DNA from: Candidatus Iainarchaeum sp.
GTDB taxonomy: Archaea; Iainarchaeota; Iainarchaeia; Iainarchaeales; DTGL01
DNA: 35,103 nucleotides
NCBI GenBank assembly: GCA_026413945.1
Contig: JAOAJX010000007.1
Coordinates: 1 to 35,103 of the forward strand
Reading direction: 5' to 3'
Shown: piece by piece, positions 15,577 through 24,075 of the stretch
Position numbering within the stretch: the stretch's first letter is position 1
Layout of the letters: every line of letters starts with the position of its first letter
The notes under the pieces: model-generated
Databases searched by the model: none
The model's input: only the letters and a program-made list of their open reading frames with translations
Told to the model about the DNA's origin: nothing
Translations under genes and position numbers: made by a program

Positions 15577-17280
15577 GTGCGGGGAGAAAAACTGCTTTGG
15601 GAAGCATCCACAAAAGTGGCTGATGAGTTCTACACGCCCATGCCAAAAGGATACAAAAAAGGCCTTACAAAATACCTCGTAATTACTGGCTCTGTGATGA
15701 GCGGCGTTGGAAAGGGAATGATAACAAGTTCTTTATGCAAGCTTTTTCAGAACAGAGGCATGAATGTTGAGCCACTAAAGCTTGAGGCATACTTAAATGT
15801 TGATGCTGGAACACTAAACCCTTATAGGCATGGGGAAGTTTTTGTGTTGCAGGATGGCACAGAAACAGACATGGATCTTGGAGCATATGAAAGGTTTCTT
15901 GACAAAAACCTTACCAGAGAAAATTTCGTAACGAGCGGCTTTGTTTACAAAACTATAATTGAGAAAGAAAGACGCGGAGAATATCTTGGAAGAGATGTGC
16001 AATTTATACCACATGTAACTGGAGAGATAAAAAGCCTTGTTAGGGCTCTTGCATCAAATAAGAAACCAGATATAATAGTGATCGAAATAGGCGGCACTGT
16101 TGGTGACTACGAAAACATGTTTGCAATAGAAGCAATGCGAGAGTTGATGTACGAGGAAGGAAAAGAGAATGTTTGCTTCTTGAACGTTACATACATAATT
16201 GACCCGCCAACTCTGGGTGAACAAAAGAGCAAGGCAGCACAGTTAGGAATAAGAGGCCTTCTTTCGTTAGGCATACAGCCTGACTTGATAATATGCAGAT
16301 CACATAAGCCACTTTCAAATGGCATAGCTGAAAAGATAAGTATAAATAGCAATGTGCCTATTGACAGGGTAATTGGTCTCGAAGATATAAAAAGAATCTA
16401 TGAGCTACCTCTTCTTTTGAGAAGAAGAGGCACAGATAGAAAAATTTTGGAATCACTCGGAATAGAAAAAAAATTCAACCCAAAAGACAAAGAATTAGCG
16501 GAATGGACTTTAAAGAATACACCACCAAAAGATGCGCCAATAACAAGAATTGCAATTGTTGGAAAGTATGTAAATGTAAAAGACGCTTACATAAGTATAC
16601 TTAAAGCACTTGAGCATTGTGAGGGGCCTCTAAAGACAAAAATTTCTGTAAGCTTTATAGATGCGGTGGCCTTGGAAAATGGCAAAATAAAGAGTTCTGC
16701 TTTAAATGAATACGCTGGAGTAATTGTTCCTGGCGGTTTTGGAAAAAGGGGCATTGAAGGCAAAATAATGGCAGCAAAATACTGCTTAGAGAATCAGAAG
16801 CCGTATTTGGGCTTATGCCTTGGCTTCCAAGTTGCAGCAATAGCTTTTGCAAGAAGTACTTGTGGTCTTAAAGATGCAAATAGCACTGAATTTGAGCCAA
16901 ATTGCAGGCATCCAGTTATAACACTCTTGCCAGACCAACAAAGTGTTGAAAGCTTTGGAGCCTCAATGCGTCTCGGCTCTCAGGAAGTTGAGCTTATAAA
17001 AGGTACATTTGCATATAAAATACATGGGAAGAGCTGCTTGATAAAAAGGCGCTTTAGACATAGATATGAGTTTAATCCCGAATATATTGAAAAATTTGCA
17101 GAAAAAGGTCTTGTTTTTTCAGGTAAAGACCCAAAAAAACCTTTGATGCAATTGCTAGAGCTTCCTAAGCATCCATTCTTCATGGCTTCTCAATATCATC
17201 CTGAATTCACTTCGCGGCCTTTAAAGCCAGATCCTTTATTCCTTCACTTTGTTAAAAAAGCGATGGTGGAAAAATGCTAA
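15577..17280 (+). CDS. pyrG: CTP synthase
   Basis: Makes CTP from UTP, ATP and glutamine. The N-terminal amidoligase domain carries the P-loop GSVMSGVGKG (38-47). The C-terminal class I glutaminase has GGFGKRG, nucleophile Cys414 in LGLCLGFQ, and His541/Glu543 in YHPEF. The 567 residues are slightly longer than usual because of a 20-30 residue N-terminal extension before TKYLVITG. GTG 15577 is used because a TATA-like TTTAAAA near 15540 would put initiation just upstream; ATG 15640 (MPKGYKKG) would also make a complete enzyme. The last 7 bases overlap the next gene, so the lipid and glycosyltransferase genes probably share its transcript. CTP also feeds the CDP-lipid chemistry of the next gene. 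Confidence 0.95.
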   Translation: MRGEKLLWEASTKVADEFYTPMPKGYKKGLTKYLVITGSVMSGVGKGMITSSLCKLFQNRGMNVEPLKLEAYLNVDAGTLNPYRHGEVFVLQDGTETDMDLGAYERFLDKNLTRENFVTSGFVYKTIIEKERRGEYLGRDVQFIPHVTGEIKSLVRALASNKKPDIIVIEIGGTVGDYENMFAIEAMRELMYEEGKENVCFLNVTYIIDPPTLGEQKSKAAQLGIRGLLSLGIQPDLIICRSHKPLSNGIAEKISINSNVPIDRVIGLEDIKRIYELPLLLRRRGTDRKILESLGIEKKFNPKDKELAEWTLKNTPPKDAPITRIAIVGKYVNVKDAYISILKALEHCEGPLKTKISVSFIDAVALENGKIKSSALNEYAGVIVPGGFGKRGIEGKIMAAKYCLENQKPYLGLCLGFQVAAIAFARSTCGLKDANSTEFEPNCRHPVITLLPDQQSVESFGASMRLGSQEVELIKGTFAYKIHGKSCLIKRRFRHRYEFNPEYIEKFAEKGLVFSGKDPKKPLMQLLELPKHPFFMASQYHPEFTSRPLKPDPLFLHFVKKAMVEKC

Positions 17281-17927
17281 GCCAACTTAGAAAAAAAACA
17301 AAGCCTTTGACATACTTGCTTGCAAAGCCGTTTGCAGTTCTTAATCTGCATCCAAATTTTGTGTCTTTTCTTGCCATACCATTAATCATTATTGCAGCAT
17401 ATTTCATATACTCAAAAAATTACCTTATTGCAGCAGCCTTTGTTCTATTAGCAACTTTGATGGATTTTATAGACGGAGCAGTTGCTGAGCTCACAAAAAA
17501 GAAGAGTTATTTTGGCAACTACTTTGAAACAATGATTGACAAATATGTAGATGTTATCCTAATAGCTTCTTTTTCTTTTCATTACCCCGTGTTAAGCGCT
17601 ATTGCTGTAGGGCTTTCTATGATCTCAAGTTATGCAAAGCCAAGGGCTGCACTTGTGATAATAGCAGACAACAGAGATTGGCCAGCAATAGGTGAACATG
17701 CAGATAAGCTTATCATCATAATATTTTTCATGATATTGGCTTCTTTCATGCCAAAGGTAGTTGGCATAGATGTGATTGCGGTTATGCTTTGGGTTCTTAT
17801 CGTTGTTTCCTTAATTGGCGGAATGCAAAGAATCATGTATGCAAAGAAGCTAATAGCTGAAGCAGAAAAAAAAGGAAAAATACTGCCATATCTTCGCAAA
17901 GGCGCTGGGCACAATGCTGTTGAGTAA
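17274..17927 (+). CDS. CDP-alcohol phosphatidyltransferase family protein
   Basis: 217-residue integral membrane enzyme with about six helices. The family joins a CDP-activated lipid to an alcohol such as glycerol phosphate, serine or inositol phosphate. The motif is D64-x2-D67-G68-x2-A71-E72-x8-G81-x3-E85-x3-D89: the usual Arg after Ala is Glu, and the third Asp is Glu. Whether it stays active, or belongs to a subfamily with this variant, cannot be told here. The N-terminal KPFAVLNLHPNFVSFL matches the usual 'P..lT.ls' entry. ATG overlaps the end of pyrG by 7 bases (translational coupling). Confidence 0.83.
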   Translation: MLSQLRKKTKPLTYLLAKPFAVLNLHPNFVSFLAIPLIIIAAYFIYSKNYLIAAAFVLLATLMDFIDGAVAELTKKKSYFGNYFETMIDKYVDVILIASFSFHYPVLSAIAVGLSMISSYAKPRAALVIIADNRDWPAIGEHADKLIIIIFFMILASFMPKVVGIDVIAVMLWVLIVVSLIGGMQRIMYAKKLIAEAEKKGKILPYLRKGAGHNAVE

Positions 17928-17953
17928 ATTGATTGCTAAAAATTGGTGTTGAT

Positions 17954-19534
17954 TTGCATTTGCTTTTTCTTGAAAAGAGCCTAAGAAAAGAAACTTTGGG
18001 TATAGCAGGCATATTTATATTCGCCTTTATTATCCGCGCTTATGATCTCTCTAATATACCAAAAGGCCTCTATTTGGACGAGGCAAGCAACGGTTACAAT
18101 TCTTACAAAATCCTTAAAACAGGCAGAGACGAGTGGGGCGTTCAAATACCCTTATATTTCAAAGCATTTGGAGAATACAAAAATCCTGTTTTTATATATG
18201 GTTCTTTGCCCTTTGTCGCGTTTTTTGGACTAAGCGCATTTTCTGTGCGCTTAGCATCAGCATTTTTTGGGACTCTTGCTGTAATAGCAACATTTTTCCT
18301 TGTAAGAAAAATTTTTGGGTTAAAAGAAGCAGCCATAGCATCATTGCTTCTTGCAGTTTCACCATGGCATTTCGTGTTAAGCAGAATTGCTTTCGAAGTA
18401 ATAACATTGCCAACATTCTTTTTGCTTGGGCTTTTTTTCCTTATAATAGCAGCAGATAACAAAAAACTTTATTTGATACTTTCTGCAGCATGCTTTGCCC
18501 TTGCAGTTTACTCTTACAAGATTGCTTACGCTTTTATACCTTTTTTTCTTCTAAGCTTTTTTATAATTTACAGAAAAAGGTTTTCAATTGGAAAAATTGT
18601 TTTTTTCGCTTCCATTCTTGCGCTTCTCCTTTTGCCGCTTTTTGCTGAATTTGCTTTCAATGAAGAGCACCGCAATGCAACGAACCAAAAAAACATGCAG
18701 TTCTCGATATTTAACGAAAGTTTTACCAAGGAAAAGGAATCAAAAGGCATTTCAAAAGAGCAAGCAATCTTTGAGCTTTATCTTGAAAACTACGCAAGCT
18801 ATTTTTCAATAGATTTTCTTTTTATAAAAGGAGATCGGCTGCCAAGGCATAGCGTCCCTGAAAAAGGGCAGCTCTACTTTTTTTACATACCTTTGTTAGC
18901 TGTTGGATCAATGATATGCATATTTATGAGAACTGAAGCGCATAAGCTAATGCTTTTCTGGCTAATTTCTTGGCCTGTTGTTGCAGCTTTTAGTGCAGAT
19001 TACTCACCACATGCGCTTCGCTCCATAACAGCAATACCTGTTTTCGAGATCATCTGTGCATTGGCTATTGCAGCAATCCTTGATGAACCAAAAAAATGGC
19101 GCTCTGAAAAAATTAAATCATTTGCGCTTTTTGCAATTATCTCTATTTTCGCTATCACTGAGGTGGCATTTTTTATGCACACTTACTTTGTTGAATATCC
19201 ACAAAAGGCTGCTCTCTATTTTAATTGCGGCTATGAAGAAGCATTTATGTTCACTGAGCAGGAAAAGCCGAAGTATGAAAAGGTATACATAGCAAGTGAA
19301 GTTTTTAGCTATAATGCACATATTCTCGCCTTATTTTTCTTGCGCCTTGACTCTGAGAAGCTTTATTATGAAGGAGCGCTTGGAAATGGTTATGAGATGG
19401 CCATAAGTACTGATGAGAATGACCTAGAAAAACCTTCGCTTTTTGTCTTCCGCCACCCAGCAAAAAAAGGTATTCCTGTAAAGACAATAATTTGTGCTGG
19501 AAAACCAGTTCTGGAAATAAGTGAAATTAAATGA
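17954..19534 (+). CDS. GT39/PMT-like membrane glycosyltransferase
   Basis: About 526 residues with roughly ten membrane helices. After the first helix, a loop carries the acidic LYLDEASNGYN motif, followed by PLYFKAFGEYKNPVFIY and SPWHFVLSR, as in dolichyl-phosphate-mannose-type transferases (PMT_2/ArnT-like). Such enzymes move sugars from a lipid-phosphate carrier onto protein or lipid outside the cell, which suits a cell with many secreted Ser/Thr-rich proteins. The start is uncertain: GGTGTTGAT at 17945 favours TTG 17954; TTG 17933 is also open. The C-terminal 130 residues form an external soluble domain. Acceptor and sugar are unknown. Confidence 0.82.
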   Translation: MHLLFLEKSLRKETLGIAGIFIFAFIIRAYDLSNIPKGLYLDEASNGYNSYKILKTGRDEWGVQIPLYFKAFGEYKNPVFIYGSLPFVAFFGLSAFSVRLASAFFGTLAVIATFFLVRKIFGLKEAAIASLLLAVSPWHFVLSRIAFEVITLPTFFLLGLFFLIIAADNKKLYLILSAACFALAVYSYKIAYAFIPFFLLSFFIIYRKRFSIGKIVFFASILALLLLPLFAEFAFNEEHRNATNQKNMQFSIFNESFTKEKESKGISKEQAIFELYLENYASYFSIDFLFIKGDRLPRHSVPEKGQLYFFYIPLLAVGSMICIFMRTEAHKLMLFWLISWPVVAAFSADYSPHALRSITAIPVFEIICALAIAAILDEPKKWRSEKIKSFALFAIISIFAITEVAFFMHTYFVEYPQKAALYFNCGYEEAFMFTEQEKPKYEKVYIASEVFSYNAHILALFFLRLDSEKLYYEGALGNGYEMAISTDENDLEKPSLFVFRHPAKKGIPVKTIICAGKPVLEISEIK

Positions 19535-19579
19535 GATCATAAGGCACTTTTTTATTTCTTTATTATATAGATTATAACT

Positions 19580-19903
19580 ATGATAAGCTACTCTGAGTTT
19601 CAAAAAGTTGAGTTGAGGGTTGCGAAGATTACTGCTGTTGAAGATATTCCAGGCAAAGATAAACTCTATAAGCTAGCGATCGACCTTGGGGCAGAAAAAA
19701 GAGCTATTGTGGCGGGAGTAAAAGAGTTCTACAAAAAAGAAGAGCTTAAGGGCAAAAATGTGATAATTGTTGCAAATCTTGAGCCAAGGACAATTGCCGG
19801 TATAACGAGCCAAGGCATGCTGTTGGCCGCTAAGAACACCCAAGGCGGCTATTCTATTGTTGAGATTAGTGAAAAAGTAGTACCTGGAACAAAAGTAGAG
19901 TAA
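19580..19903 (+). CDS. metG: MetRS beta-subunit-like tRNA-binding protein
   Basis: 107-residue OB-fold of the EMAP-II/Trbp111 type. Signatures are FQKVELRVAKI near the N-terminus, IPGKDKLYKLAIDLG, ANLEPRTIAGITSQGMLLAA and the basic C-terminal half. In archaea and bacteria this domain is the C-terminal or beta part of methionyl-tRNA synthetase and binds tRNA; the catalytic subunit is not in the window. ATG 19580 lies just after an AT-rich TATTATATAGATTATAAC stretch, so the mRNA probably has little or no leader. It converges with the TraB-family gene. Confidence 0.9.
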   Translation: MISYSEFQKVELRVAKITAVEDIPGKDKLYKLAIDLGAEKRAIVAGVKEFYKKEELKGKNVIIVANLEPRTIAGITSQGMLLAAKNTQGGYSIVEISEKVVPGTKVE

Positions 19904-19925
19904 GAACAGCTAACACTATTGATAG

Positions 19926-21074
19926 TCAAAGCATTGAGGCGATAATTGCTAGTGATATGAAAGTAGCTATACTTGAAGCCAAGTTAACTGCAGCTGTAAC
20001 AACCAATATGTGGGTAAACCTATTTCTGTTTAATTCCATTACAGATTCTATTTTCTGTATACTTTCAAGGTCTTCAACTAATGGTGGCCTGATTTTAGCC
20101 TCTACAGCACCAGCGAACCAGCCAGATGCTAAAGCCGGGTGCAATGTTGTGAAAGGTGCTGCTAAAAATGCTGCCAAAACGCTTTTCCAGTGCGCCTTAA
20201 CTATAATAGCGCCAATTGCTGAAAGGGAGCTATTTATAAGGAACCAGACGACAAAAGCGCTCAAAACAAACTGGGGCCCTTTGAAATAGAAGCCAAAAGA
20301 AAGCATTAAAATAAGTATTCCGAGCATGAGAAAGCCAATAATTGATCCATAGTTGTGTTTCTTTGGGGCCTTTTTTAAGGTATTCAAATCAATTTCTTTG
20401 CCAAGGTTTTCGGCTATGCCTTTCATATGGCCTGCGCCAACTACCGCAACAATCTTTTTTGCTTTTATTGCTGAAATTGAGGCTGCAATGTATTGATCAC
20501 GCTCATCAACTATAACTTTCTTAATAGATGGAAATTGCTTTGAAAGTTCCTTAATTACAGCGCTCAAAACATCATCTTTTTTAAGCTCCTCAACTTTTTC
20601 TGGTGTAAGCCTTTCACCAACTCCAAATATGTAAAGGAAAAGCTCGAAAAAAAGGCGCAACTTTTCAAAGAAGCTCATTGTTGCAAATGTTCGTCTCATT
20701 GTGATTTCAATATCGCGATCTACGAAAGCTAAGCGTATATTATGTTCCTTTGCAATCTTTGCTGCCTCAAGCATCTCACTTCCGGGTTTTATACCAAGCT
20801 CACGCCCAATGCGTCTTTGCATTCCAGAGAGAATCAGGTTGAAAAGCAGAAGGTACGCTTTGCCTTGCTTAATTACAGTAAGAACATCTGTCTTTTTCCA
20901 TTTGTGCTCTTCTGATAATTGTGCAAACCTTGCATAGTCAAGCTCAAGCGCAATGCAATCCGGTTTTTCCTCGATTATGGTTTCCTTTACTTCTTTTATG
21001 CTCTCGTTGCTAACGTGGGCCGTGCCTACAAGCACTACAATCTTATCCTTTAAGTCAATTTTTTTTACAACCAT
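19926..21074 (-). CDS. TraB/PrgY family membrane protein
   Basis: 382 residues. The N-terminal half has the TraB/GumN-like fold: VVLVGTAHVS near residue 20, a CIALELDYAR segment, a FVDRDIEITMRR segment and VVGAGHMKGI near 215. The C-terminal third has four membrane helices (about 245-268, 272-295, 305-330, 350-380). The fold is related to EreA/ChaN-like and TIKI proteases; in enterococci PrgY blocks a peptide pheromone, but the archaeal members have no established substrate. It is the last gene of the metK operon, 8 bases after the PHP gene. No Shine-Dalgarno site is evident, so translation may be coupled. Confidence 0.87.
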   Translation of the reverse strand: MVVKKIDLKDKIVVLVGTAHVSNESIKEVKETIIEEKPDCIALELDYARFAQLSEEHKWKKTDVLTVIKQGKAYLLLFNLILSGMQRRIGRELGIKPGSEMLEAAKIAKEHNIRLAFVDRDIEITMRRTFATMSFFEKLRLFFELFLYIFGVGERLTPEKVEELKKDDVLSAVIKELSKQFPSIKKVIVDERDQYIAASISAIKAKKIVAVVGAGHMKGIAENLGKEIDLNTLKKAPKKHNYGSIIGFLMLGILILMLSFGFYFKGPQFVLSAFVVWFLINSSLSAIGAIIVKAHWKSVLAAFLAAPFTTLHPALASGWFAGAVEAKIRPPLVEDLESIQKIESVMELNRNRFTHILVVTAAVNLASSIATFISLAIIASML

Positions 21075-21082
21075 TGGAGACC

Positions 21083-21745
21083 CTACATGAGATGCAATTT
21101 AGCAAGCTTTGTGTAAATCTGTGCTCTCAAAGGGCCTTTCCTGCCGAAATACGTGCATTGCCCTTTTAGAATCTTTTTTCTTGCGGTTTCAAGTGTGTCA
21201 GCATCAACGCACAGATAAGCATTACCAAGCTCACATTTGAAATGGGCATCAGTTCCTGCTGTGAAAGCGAGTTTGTTCCTTTCTGCAAAGGCCTTTGCTT
21301 TTTCATTTGCAGAGCCTAAAAGGCAACGGCTGTTAAAGACTTCTATTGCGTGCACCTCTTTTTTTATTTCCTCAAGCATTCTGAAACCTTGAAAAAAAGG
21401 CCTACGAAGCAAATCAAAAGGATGTGATACTGAAATTATGGCATCTTGATCCTTAAGCTTATCAATAACCTCAAAGATTTCGCCTGGGTTTACATGTGAA
21501 GTCATAAAAAGTCCAAGAAGCTCACCTACCAAAGAGCCATTATTGTAAACTTTTATCTCCTCGCCTTTTATAAATGGAACTGAGTATTTCTTAGATAAAG
21601 AAATTGCCTCAATCCAAGGCCTAGTTGAGTTGTGCTCTGTAAGTGCCGGCACTATGCCTTTTTTGCGATAAAAACAAAATATTTCATCAACACTCAAGTT
21701 TCCGTGGCCGGCAAGCTTAGTATGTATGTGCGTATCTATTAGCAG
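21083..21745 (-). CDS. PHP-domain metallophosphoesterase (CTG start)
   Basis: From CTG at 21745 there are 220 residues carrying the full PHP metal set: His6/His8 in IDTHIHT, His38 in LTEHN, Glu62/Glu63 in KGEEIKV, His108 in VSHP, and Asp166/His168 in GTDAH. The family hydrolyses phosphoesters, often nucleotides. The first ATG, GTG or TTG in this frame is TTG 21697, which would remove the DTHIHT motif. An in-frame TGA lies upstream and no standard start lies between. GGTGAT at 21749-21754 is 3 bases before the CTG. A start at ATA 21739 is also possible. The gene lies 4 bases after the YbaK-like gene in the operon. Confidence 0.8.
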   Translation of the reverse strand: MLIDTHIHTKLAGHGNLSVDEIFCFYRKKGIVPALTEHNSTRPWIEAISLSKKYSVPFIKGEEIKVYNNGSLVGELLGLFMTSHVNPGEIFEVIDKLKDQDAIISVSHPFDLLRRPFFQGFRMLEEIKKEVHAIEVFNSRCLLGSANEKAKAFAERNKLAFTAGTDAHFKCELGNAYLCVDADTLETARKKILKGQCTYFGRKGPLRAQIYTKLAKLHLM

Positions 21746-21749
21746 AAAA

Positions 21750-22163
21750 TCACCTTGTGATATCGCAGATCATGAAATCCTCATTCATTTCTTTTATCTC
21801 ATCGACAGATACTTCGAGTGTGGTAAGTTCACTTACCAGCATATGCAAAAAACCCATCTTTGCTGCTTTTGAATCCAAAACAACAATAACTCCATAAACA
21901 GATATTGGCGGTATAAATCCTTTTTTGTAGCCGGTTACATTGAAGGCTTCTTTTGCACTTGCTTCTCTAAGCTCTGAGCTTGGAAAAAGGCTAGAAAACT
22001 TTTCAAAGTCTATGCGATCCTTTCTCATTAAAATAGCAAGCGCTGGCTTAAGAGCTGCGTTATCTCTAAGGTAGAGAATACATTTTGCAGAGTTTGGGCT
22101 TATTATCGGCTTATTTATTATTGTTGCTTTAAGCTTATTTATCTCTATGAAATCTTCAAGCAT
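21750..22163 (-). CDS. YbaK/ProX-type aminoacyl-tRNA deacylase domain
   Basis: 137-residue single-domain protein. The segment SAKCILYLRD (25-34) matches the region of the YbaK catalytic lysine (Lys27), ILMRKDRIDFEKFSSLF matches the 'gdrrvDl.kla' strand-helix, and TGYKKGFIPPISVYGVIVVLD (77-97) matches the 'TGy..GgvPP' hallmark, though the glycines are partly lost. Such proteins hydrolyse Cys-, Pro- or Ala-mischarged tRNA. It is shorter than the usual 150-160 residues at the N-terminus. GGTG lies 8 bases before the ATG. It follows metK by 25 bases, and its stop overlaps the PHP ribosome-binding site. Confidence 0.78.
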   Translation of the reverse strand: MLEDFIEINKLKATIINKPIISPNSAKCILYLRDNAALKPALAILMRKDRIDFEKFSSLFPSSELREASAKEAFNVTGYKKGFIPPISVYGVIVVLDSKAAKMGFLHMLVSELTTLEVSVDEIKEMNEDFMICDITR

Positions 22164-22188
22164 AGAAGTTACACCTTATAAATCATGA

Positions 22189-23349
22189 TTACAGCCCTGC
22201 TTGTTTTCTCAGGTCGTCGGCAATATCAATTAATTCCCATGTGAATTCTGGTTCATTTCTTCCAAAGTGTCCATAGCAGGATGTTTTTGAGTAAATAGGC
22301 CTTAGCAGGTTGAGGTTTTCTATTATTTTGCTAGGGCTAAGATCAAAGTTCTTCTCTATGAGGGATCTTAGTTTGCTCTCTTGAATTTTGCAAGTGCCAA
22401 AAGTGTCTACGAAAAGAGCTGTTGGCTCGTGCGAACCAATTGCATATGCAACCTGTATTTCGCATTTATCAGCAATTCCTGCCGCCACTATATTCTTCGC
22501 GATATACCTAGCCATATAAGCTGCGCTCCTGTCAACCTTTGTAGGATCCTTTCCGGAGAAAGCTCCGCCGCCGTGCTTGCTCATTCCACCATATGTGTCA
22601 GCGATTATTTTTCTTCCTGTGCAGCCCACATCAGCTACTGGACCACCAATCACAAATCTGCCAGTATTGTTTATGTAATAGGTTGTTTTTTTGTCAATGT
22701 AATCTCCACATACAGGCTCTATAACTTCTTTTGTTATATCTTCACGCAGTTTTTGAAGAGTTACATCTGGGTCATGCTGGGCTGCAATAACAACAGAGTC
22801 AATGCGCTTAACAACAGAGCCATTAAACTCAACCGTAACTTGTGTTTTTCCATCAGGCCTTAAATATGTAAGTTTTTTCTTTTTTCTAACTTCGGCAAGT
22901 TTCAGTGCAAGTTTGTGGGCAAACATTATGGCTGCCGGCATCAATTCTTCAGTTTCAGCTGTTGCGTAGCCACACATCATTCCTTGGTCTCCGGCACCAA
23001 GGCCTTTGCCTTTTTTCGCGTTAACGCCAATTGCAATATCTGGGCTTTGTTCATGGATGCTGGATAAAACACCAACTGTTTTGTATTCAAAGCCATACTC
23101 AACCTTTGTATAGCCGATCTTTTCGAGGACCGCGCGCGCAATTTTTCCAACATCATACTTTGCATTTGTAGTAATTTCTCCACTAACAATAATAAAGCCC
23201 ATTCCTGCCATTGTCTCGCATGCGACTCGCGAGTATTTGTCTTGAGCTATTATTTCATCTAGAACTGCATCTGATACTTGGTCACAAACTTTATCCGGAT
23301 GGCCCTCAGTCATGGATTCCGAAGTAAAAAGATAATGGCCATTTGGCAT
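22189..23349 (-). CDS. metK: S-adenosylmethionine synthetase, bacterial type
   Basis: Makes SAM from methionine and ATP. The 386 residues are colinear with bacterial/eukaryotic Met[24 protein letters not shown] at the N-terminus, [31 protein letters not shown] and the C-terminal GHFGR segment. It is not the archaeal MAT family (COG1812), which is unrelated in these motifs. GAGGTGGAT two bases before ATG supports the start. It is the first gene of the minus-strand metK, ybaK-like, PHP, traB-like operon and is divergent from the surface-protein operon; the 200-base gap between them holds both promoters. Confidence 0.96.
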   Translation of the reverse strand: MPNGHYLFTSESMTEGHPDKVCDQVSDAVLDEIIAQDKYSRVACETMAGMGFIIVSGEITTNAKYDVGKIARAVLEKIGYTKVEYGFEYKTVGVLSSIHEQSPDIAIGVNAKKGKGLGAGDQGMMCGYATAETEELMPAAIMFAHKLALKLAEVRKKKKLTYLRPDGKTQVTVEFNGSVVKRIDSVVIAAQHDPDVTLQKLREDITKEVIEPVCGDYIDKKTTYYINNTGRFVIGGPVADVGCTGRKIIADTYGGMSKHGGGAFSGKDPTKVDRSAAYMARYIAKNIVAAGIADKCEIQVAYAIGSHEPTALFVDTFGTCKIQESKLRSLIEKNFDLSPSKIIENLNLLRPIYSKTSCYGHFGRNEPEFTWELIDIADDLRKQAGL

Positions 23350-23491
23350 AAATCCACCTCTTTAAGTGATTGTAAACAAAAAATAATAAATAATATTCTT
23401 TTAATAACATAGGAGGTGCCAATTAAGCCAGAAATTATTTGCAAATTAATTTATTACTAACTAAATCACTTCTCGATGTTAAACCGAAAGG

Positions 23492-23528
23492 TTTATATAT
23501 TTCACCAACACATATATTAATGTGAAAT
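23492..23528 (+). promoter_or_regulatory. TATA box with dyad operator for the surface-protein operon
   Basis: TTTATATA (23492-23499), preceded by CCGAAAGG as a likely BRE, puts initiation near 23522-23525. Perfect 7-base inverted repeats ATTTCAC (23499-23505) and GTGAAAT (23522-23528), 23 bases centre to centre, flank the span between TATA box and start site. This layout suits a repressor that blocks initiation. GAGGGGGC before the ATG at 23551 is the ribosome-binding site. Confidence 0.65.
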
Positions 23529-23550
23529 AGTTAATTTTAGAGGGGGCATT

Positions 23551-24075
23551 ATGGGGGCAAAGATTTTAGCATCAGCAATAATTGTTTTGTTTTTTTTAGC
23601 AAATGCATTTTCATACATATCTGGGCCTGAAAACATTTTTATAGATGAGCCAATCAGGGTAATAACATACGAGATTTCAAATTCTTCCAACGAAGCAAAA
23701 GATTTTCAAGCAATGGTTTATTGTCCTAATGAAGTAAAGTGTGAAATATCAAATAGGCCTTCTTCTGTTGCTGCTGGGCAAAAGTCTTATTTCTCTATTT
23801 CATTTATGCCAACAGACGCAGCAATAAGGAACAATTATGCAGTAACTATTTTGGCAAAGCTTGGAACCAACACTATTTACAAGGAAGTAAAAGTGGCAGT
23901 TGGTATTCCAAAAGCGCCTGTTCAGAGACCTGTTGAAGAGCAAAAATCTGGCGAAGAAAATGTAAAAACACCAATGGTCATACAAGAAGCAACAATAATG
24001 AACATACTTTTGGCGTTAATTGCGCTTCTTTTATTTGGAATTTTCATACTCAAATTAACGGGGGGTAAAAGATGA
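23551..24075 (+). CDS. Secreted/anchored Ig-like protein, first gene of surface operon
   Basis: 174 residues, not recognised by name. It has a signal peptide (ILASAIIVLFFLANAFSYI), one Ig-like beta domain of about 100 residues (YEISNSSNEAKDFQAMVYCPNEVKCEIS.., with one Cys pair), a short Pro/Glu linker and a C-terminal helix (IMNILLALIALLLFGIFILKL) ending in GGKR. The domain resembles the NEW3/COG1470-like units of the following genes. It overlaps the next gene by 4 bases (ATGA). Confidence 0.78.
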   Translation: MGAKILASAIIVLFFLANAFSYISGPENIFIDEPIRVITYEISNSSNEAKDFQAMVYCPNEVKCEISNRPSSVAAGQKSYFSISFMPTDAAIRNNYAVTILAKLGTNTIYKEVKVAVGIPKAPVQRPVEEQKSGEENVKTPMVIQEATIMNILLALIALLLFGIFILKLTGGKR

